Source: JASGIT01 sp047601665 (GTDB taxonomy: Bacteria > Pseudomonadota > Gammaproteobacteria > Burkholderiales > Burkholderiaceae_C). Taken from it: 64,000 nt of DNA. A program made the translations under genes and the position numbers. Position 1 is the first letter of the stretch; each line of letters begins with the position of its first letter. This document shows positions 61,265 through 64,000 of this stretch, piece by piece. The notes beneath the pieces are model-generated. The model made no database searches and was not told where the DNA came from. It saw only the letters and a program-made list of their open reading frames with translations. The stretch lies in the NCBI GenBank assembly GCA_047601665.1, contig JASGIT010000001.1, positions 744,001-808,000 of the forward strand. Reading direction: 5' to 3'.

Positions 61265-61846
61265 ATGGCCACCACCCACTTGCTTTACCTGCACGGCTTC
61301 CGCTCCTCCCCCCAGTCTGCCAAGGCGCGGCTGATGGCCGACTACGTGGCGCGGCGCCATCCCGGCGTGCGGTTCTGGTGCCCGCAGTTGCCGCCCTCGC
61401 CGCGCGCAGCGGCGCAGCTGCTGGCGCAGGGCCTGGCCGCGTGGCCGAAGAGCATGGCCGTGGCGGGCTCGTCGCTGGGCGGGTACTACGCCAGCTGGGT
61501 GGCGCAGCAGCGGGGCTGCCCCAGCGTGCTCGTCAACCCCGCCGTGAACCCGGCGCGCGACCTGGAGCGCTATATCGGCGAGCAGACGGCATGGCATGAC
61601 CCGGCCGAGCGCTTTTTCTTCCGCGCCGAATACATCGATGAGCTGCGGGCGCTGGACGTGCGCGGCCAGCCGCCCGCGGGCCCCGCGCTGGTGCTGATCG
61701 CCCAGGGCGACGAGGTGCTGGACTGGCGCGAGATGGCGGCGCGCTACACCTCGGCGCGGCAGATCGTGACCGAGGGCGGCGACCATGCGTTCCCGGCGTT
61801 CGCGGACTACCTGCCCGAGGTGGCCTCGTTCCTCCACCTGGCGTAG
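61265..61846 (+). CDS. YqiA/YcfP-family alpha/beta-hydrolase (esterase-like)
   Basis: A 193-residue hydrolase. LLYLHGFRSSPQSAKA is the typical YqiA start, AGSSLGGYYASWVA supplies the nucleophile Ser in GSSLGG, and LIAQGDEVLDW and GGDHAFPAF hold the acid and His. No good ribosome site is seen before the ATG at 61265. Its last 40 bases overlap the convergent ligase gene. Its substrate is not known. Confidence 0.88.
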   Translation: MATTHLLYLHGFRSSPQSAKARLMADYVARRHPGVRFWCPQLPPSPRAAAQLLAQGLAAWPKSMAVAGSSLGGYYASWVAQQRGCPSVLVNPAVNPARDLERYIGEQTAWHDPAERFFFRAEYIDELRALDVRGQPPAGPALVLIAQGDEVLDWREMAARYTSARQIVTEGGDHAFPAFADYLPEVASFLHLA

Positions 61847-63312
61847 TCCTGCGGGTACGCGATCTGGAAGCGCCGCAGATGGAAGGCGGCCTCGTCGTCC
61901 AGCCCCAGCAGGGTGGCGCTTTCGATCAGCGACTCGATCACGCGCGGCTCGGGCGAGAAGTGCAGCAGGCGCAGCGCCAGGGCGTGCATCCGCGCCGCGT
62001 TGGCGCGGGTGACGGTGGTGGTGGTCAGCTCGGCGAAGGCGACCTGGTCGGCAAACAGCCAACTGCCCTGCACCTTGGCCTGCGTGTTGTCGCGGTAGGC
62101 GGGGGCGCGGTCTTCCACGGCCTTGTACAGCTGGCTGACGCGCCAGTAGTCCCAACCCGCGTAGACGCCGAATGCCAGCGCCGCCGCCAGCGCGCCGGCG
62201 CACAGCGCGGGCGGCACGCGCCAGCCGCCGCGCCACAACAGCAGCACCGCCACGAGGGCGGCCAGCTGGAACGGGCCGTACCACAGCGGGAATTCGAGCA
62301 GGCTGTGCAGCCCGATCAGCGCCAGCACGCCGATGGCCAGCTGCCGCGCGGGCTGCGCCTCGGCCCAGGGCCGCGCGCGCAGCAGCCACCACAGCACGGC
62401 CAGGCAGGCGGCCAGCGCCACGGGGAGGCCCAGCTCCACGGCCAGGTGCAGCGGCAGGTCGTGCGCGTTGTCCAGCAGCACGCAAAAGCGCGGCGCGGGC
62501 ACCAGGGTCATGTAGTGGGCGTAGTCCAGCTCGCCCCAGCCCCAGCCCGTCCAGGGTTTTTGCGCGATCAGGTGCAGCACGTTGGTCCACAGCGCGCGGC
62601 GGCCGCCGCAGCCCTGGCCGTCGTCGGCGAAGCGGGCCAGCAGGTGGTCGGCGGGGATGCCGCCCCACTGCTCCAGCAGGCGCGGCAGCAGCCAGCCCCA
62701 GGCGGCGTAGAGCGCCATGCCCGCCACGGCCAGCCACGGCGCCAGCCGCCCCAGCGCGCCGCGCCAGAGCCACAGCAGCGCCAGCAGCGCGCCCCACTCC
62801 AGCGCGCCGGTGCGCGAGGCGGTGGCGGCGCTGGCGGCGGCGATCAGCGCCAGCGCCCAGACGATCAGCGGCCCCGGCAGCCAGCCGGGCAGCGACGGCA
62901 GCACCGCCCGCCCCGCCCGCAAGCGCCCTTGCCATTGCGCCACGGCCCAGAGCAGCGCCCACGCGCCCAGGCACAGCAGCGTGGCCTGCTGGTTGCGCTG
63001 GCGCAGGTTGCCAATGGCCTGGCCGGGGGTGGAGGGGGCGATCCACGGCCCCCAGCCCACGTCGCCCCCGAAGTACTGGACGAGGCCGACGGCGGACGCC
63101 AGCACCGCCGCCAGCACCAGCCCCCAGGCCAGCCGCCAGGCCCAGTCGTCGCGCGTCCAGCGCGTGGCGAGGGCGATGGCCGCCAGCAGCCCGATGCAGC
63201 CCCACGAGGCCAGCAGCGGCCAGAAGTTGTTGGTGGGCGCTTGGGTGAAGCCGAAGAGAAAGGGCAGCGCCACGGCCACGGCGGCCAGGGGCGGAAGGAG
63301 GCGGGAGGACAT
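61807..63312 (-). CDS. Wzy/PglL-type O-antigen ligase or pilin O-oligosaccharyltransferase
   Basis: A membrane protein of about 501 residues with about ten hydrophobic segments. A periplasmic loop contains NLRQRNQQAT near residue 100, and the C-terminal part DNAHDLPLHLAVELG, both typical of the Wzy_C/PglL families. It could glycosylate type IV pilins or other proteins; pil genes lie elsewhere in the window. The start at 63312 (MSSRLLPPL) is preferred, but an upstream ATG at 63342 is possible. Target undetermined. It overlaps the YqiA gene end to end by 40 bp. Confidence 0.8.
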   Translation of the reverse strand: MSSRLLPPLAAVAVALPFLFGFTQAPTNNFWPLLASWGCIGLLAAIALATRWTRDDWAWRLAWGLVLAAVLASAVGLVQYFGGDVGWGPWIAPSTPGQAIGNLRQRNQQATLLCLGAWALLWAVAQWQGRLRAGRAVLPSLPGWLPGPLIVWALALIAAASAATASRTGALEWGALLALLWLWRGALGRLAPWLAVAGMALYAAWGWLLPRLLEQWGGIPADHLLARFADDGQGCGGRRALWTNVLHLIAQKPWTGWGWGELDYAHYMTLVPAPRFCVLLDNAHDLPLHLAVELGLPVALAACLAVLWWLLRARPWAEAQPARQLAIGVLALIGLHSLLEFPLWYGPFQLAALVAVLLLWRGGWRVPPALCAGALAAALAFGVYAGWDYWRVSQLYKAVEDRAPAYRDNTQAKVQGSWLFADQVAFAELTTTTVTRANAARMHALALRLLHFSPEPRVIESLIESATLLGLDDEAAFHLRRFQIAYPQDYARWRNEATSGR

Positions 63313-63359
63313 GAGGGCCGCCATGCTACAGGGGGACGGCATGGGACAATCCGCGCCCT

Positions 63360-64000
63360 ATGTATGCACTGTTTGAAGAGGCCGGCAAATTCCTCGCCGG
63401 CCGCATCCTTTCCGAGGCAGAAAGCTCCGCGCAGATCGAGCTGGACTCGGGCAAGCGCGTGAAGGTCAAGGCCGCGCACATCCTCGTCAAGTTCGACAAG
63501 CCCGCGCCCGCCGACTTCATGGCCCAGGCGCAGCAGCAGGCCGAGGGCATCGAACTCGACCTGGCCTGGGAATTCGCGCCCGAGGACGAATTCGGCTTCG
63601 CCGACCTGGCGCGCGACTATTTCTCCGCCAACGCCACGCTAGCCCAGCAGGCGGGCGCGCTGCTGCGCCTGTACGACGCGCCGCACTACTTCCGCCGCGC
63701 GGGCAAGGGCCGCTTCAAGAAAGCGCCCGCCGAGATCGTGCAGCAGGCGCTGGCCGCCATCGAGAAGAAGAAGCTCGTCGCCCAGCAGATCGCTGACTGG
63801 GCGGAACAGCTGGGCCGGGGCGAGTGCCCGCAGCCCATCCGCGAGCAGCTCTACAAAATCCTGTTCAAGCCCGACAAGAACGCGCCCGAGTACAAGGCCG
63901 TGGTGGACGCCAGCCGCGCCACGCACCAGGCGCCGCTGGCGCTGCTGCAACGGGCGGGCGCGATCGACTCCAGCTACCAGTTCCACTGGAAGCGCTTCCT
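63360..64000 (+). CDS. RNase II-family (RNB) exoribonuclease, N-terminal part (partial)
   Basis: The first 213 codons of a probable 3'-5' exoribonuclease; the gene runs off the right edge. MYALFEEAGKFLAGRILSE opens the protein, followed by a winged-helix-like or helical region. The catalytic RNB domain lies outside the window, so the call rests on similarity of the N-terminus to betaproteobacterial RNB proteins I recall. It diverges from the ligase gene with 47 bp between starts. Confidence 0.75.
   Translation, partial: MYALFEEAGKFLAGRILSEAESSAQIELDSGKRVKVKAAHILVKFDKPAPADFMAQAQQQAEGIELDLAWEFAPEDEFGFADLARDYFSANATLAQQAGALLRLYDAPHYFRRAGKGRFKKAPAEIVQQALAAIEKKKLVAQQIADWAEQLGRGECPQPIREQLYKILFKPDKNAPEYKAVVDASRATHQAPLALLQRAGAIDSSYQFHWKRF

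Noticed and set aside
58730..61846. Plus-strand open frame of over 1,000 codons that runs into the YqiA-like gene
   Set aside because: Only the last 193 residues (from 61265) are a real protein; the rest is antisense to rodA and the HDOD gene.

Overview
The window is chromosomal DNA of a high-GC betaproteobacterium, most likely a member of the Comamonadaceae (Acidovorax/Alicycliphilus-like). The evidence is the dense, uniformly GC-rich coding sequence, the pilMNOPQ block divergent from a penicillin-binding protein 1A gene and followed by aroK-aroB, and many copies of a palindromic 40-60 bp dispersed repeat (core CCAGCGCTT-N7-AAGCGCTGG next to ATAGCTG). I recall such repeats from this family but could not verify it here. 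No rRNA, tRNA, CRISPR array or prophage is visible.

Layout. 1-3.1 kb: start of gltB and a REP-associated transposase flanked by inverted REP-like sequences. 3.2-8.7 kb: cysteine-dioxygenase-like cupin, LysR regulator divergent from an alkyl sulfatase, and mmsA. 8.7-11.3 kb: coupled operon dgt - DUF1415 - methyltransferase. 11.3-19.8 kb: pilMNOPQ, an Ig-domain lipoprotein, a terminator, then aroK-aroB. 20-24.2 kb: mrcA, cyaY, lptM-lysA. 24.2-30.2 kb: a sulfur locus in which rhodanese, serine acetyltransferase, Family 2A encapsulin shell, its cysteine desulfurase cargo and msrQ lie in one direction behind a TSUP sulfite/sulfonate exporter-like gene. 30.2-36.7 kb: acuI-like reductase, then phoH - nadB-panD-nadC-nadA - ybeY. 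36.7-45.3 kb: ruvA and ruvB, separated by a lysyl-endopeptidase-like lipoprotein and a DUF2760-Hsp70-Hsp70 operon. 45.4-49.0 kb: bestrophin and a two-subunit molybdenum hydroxylase. 49.1-52.1 kb: aroG behind an aromatic-rich leader peptide and attenuator, followed by a sterol desaturase/lysoplasmalogenase fusion. 52.2-56.9 kb: a lower-GC five-gene island (SASA esterase, NodU/SxtI-type carbamoyltransferase, SxtJ, DUF5989/SxtK-like, SGNH hydrolase). 56.9-64 kb: tldD, rodA, an HDOD protein, a YqiA-like esterase, a Wzy/PglL-type ligase and the start of an RNase II-family gene.

The most interesting systems are: (1) the encapsulin sulfur-storage locus, with large hairpins between its cistrons; (2) the dispersed repeat, which lies at stop-to-start junctions inside operons and is also translated in frame inside at least four proteins, with one fixed reading frame per orientation; (3) a previously unannotated 18-residue leader peptide upstream of aroG with mutually exclusive RNA pairings; (4) the compact carbamoylation island; and (5) a fused enzyme that may act on ether lipids. 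Coordinates of start codons were chosen by family N-termini and ribosome binding sites. Many long open frames on the opposite strands are GC shadows and were left out.
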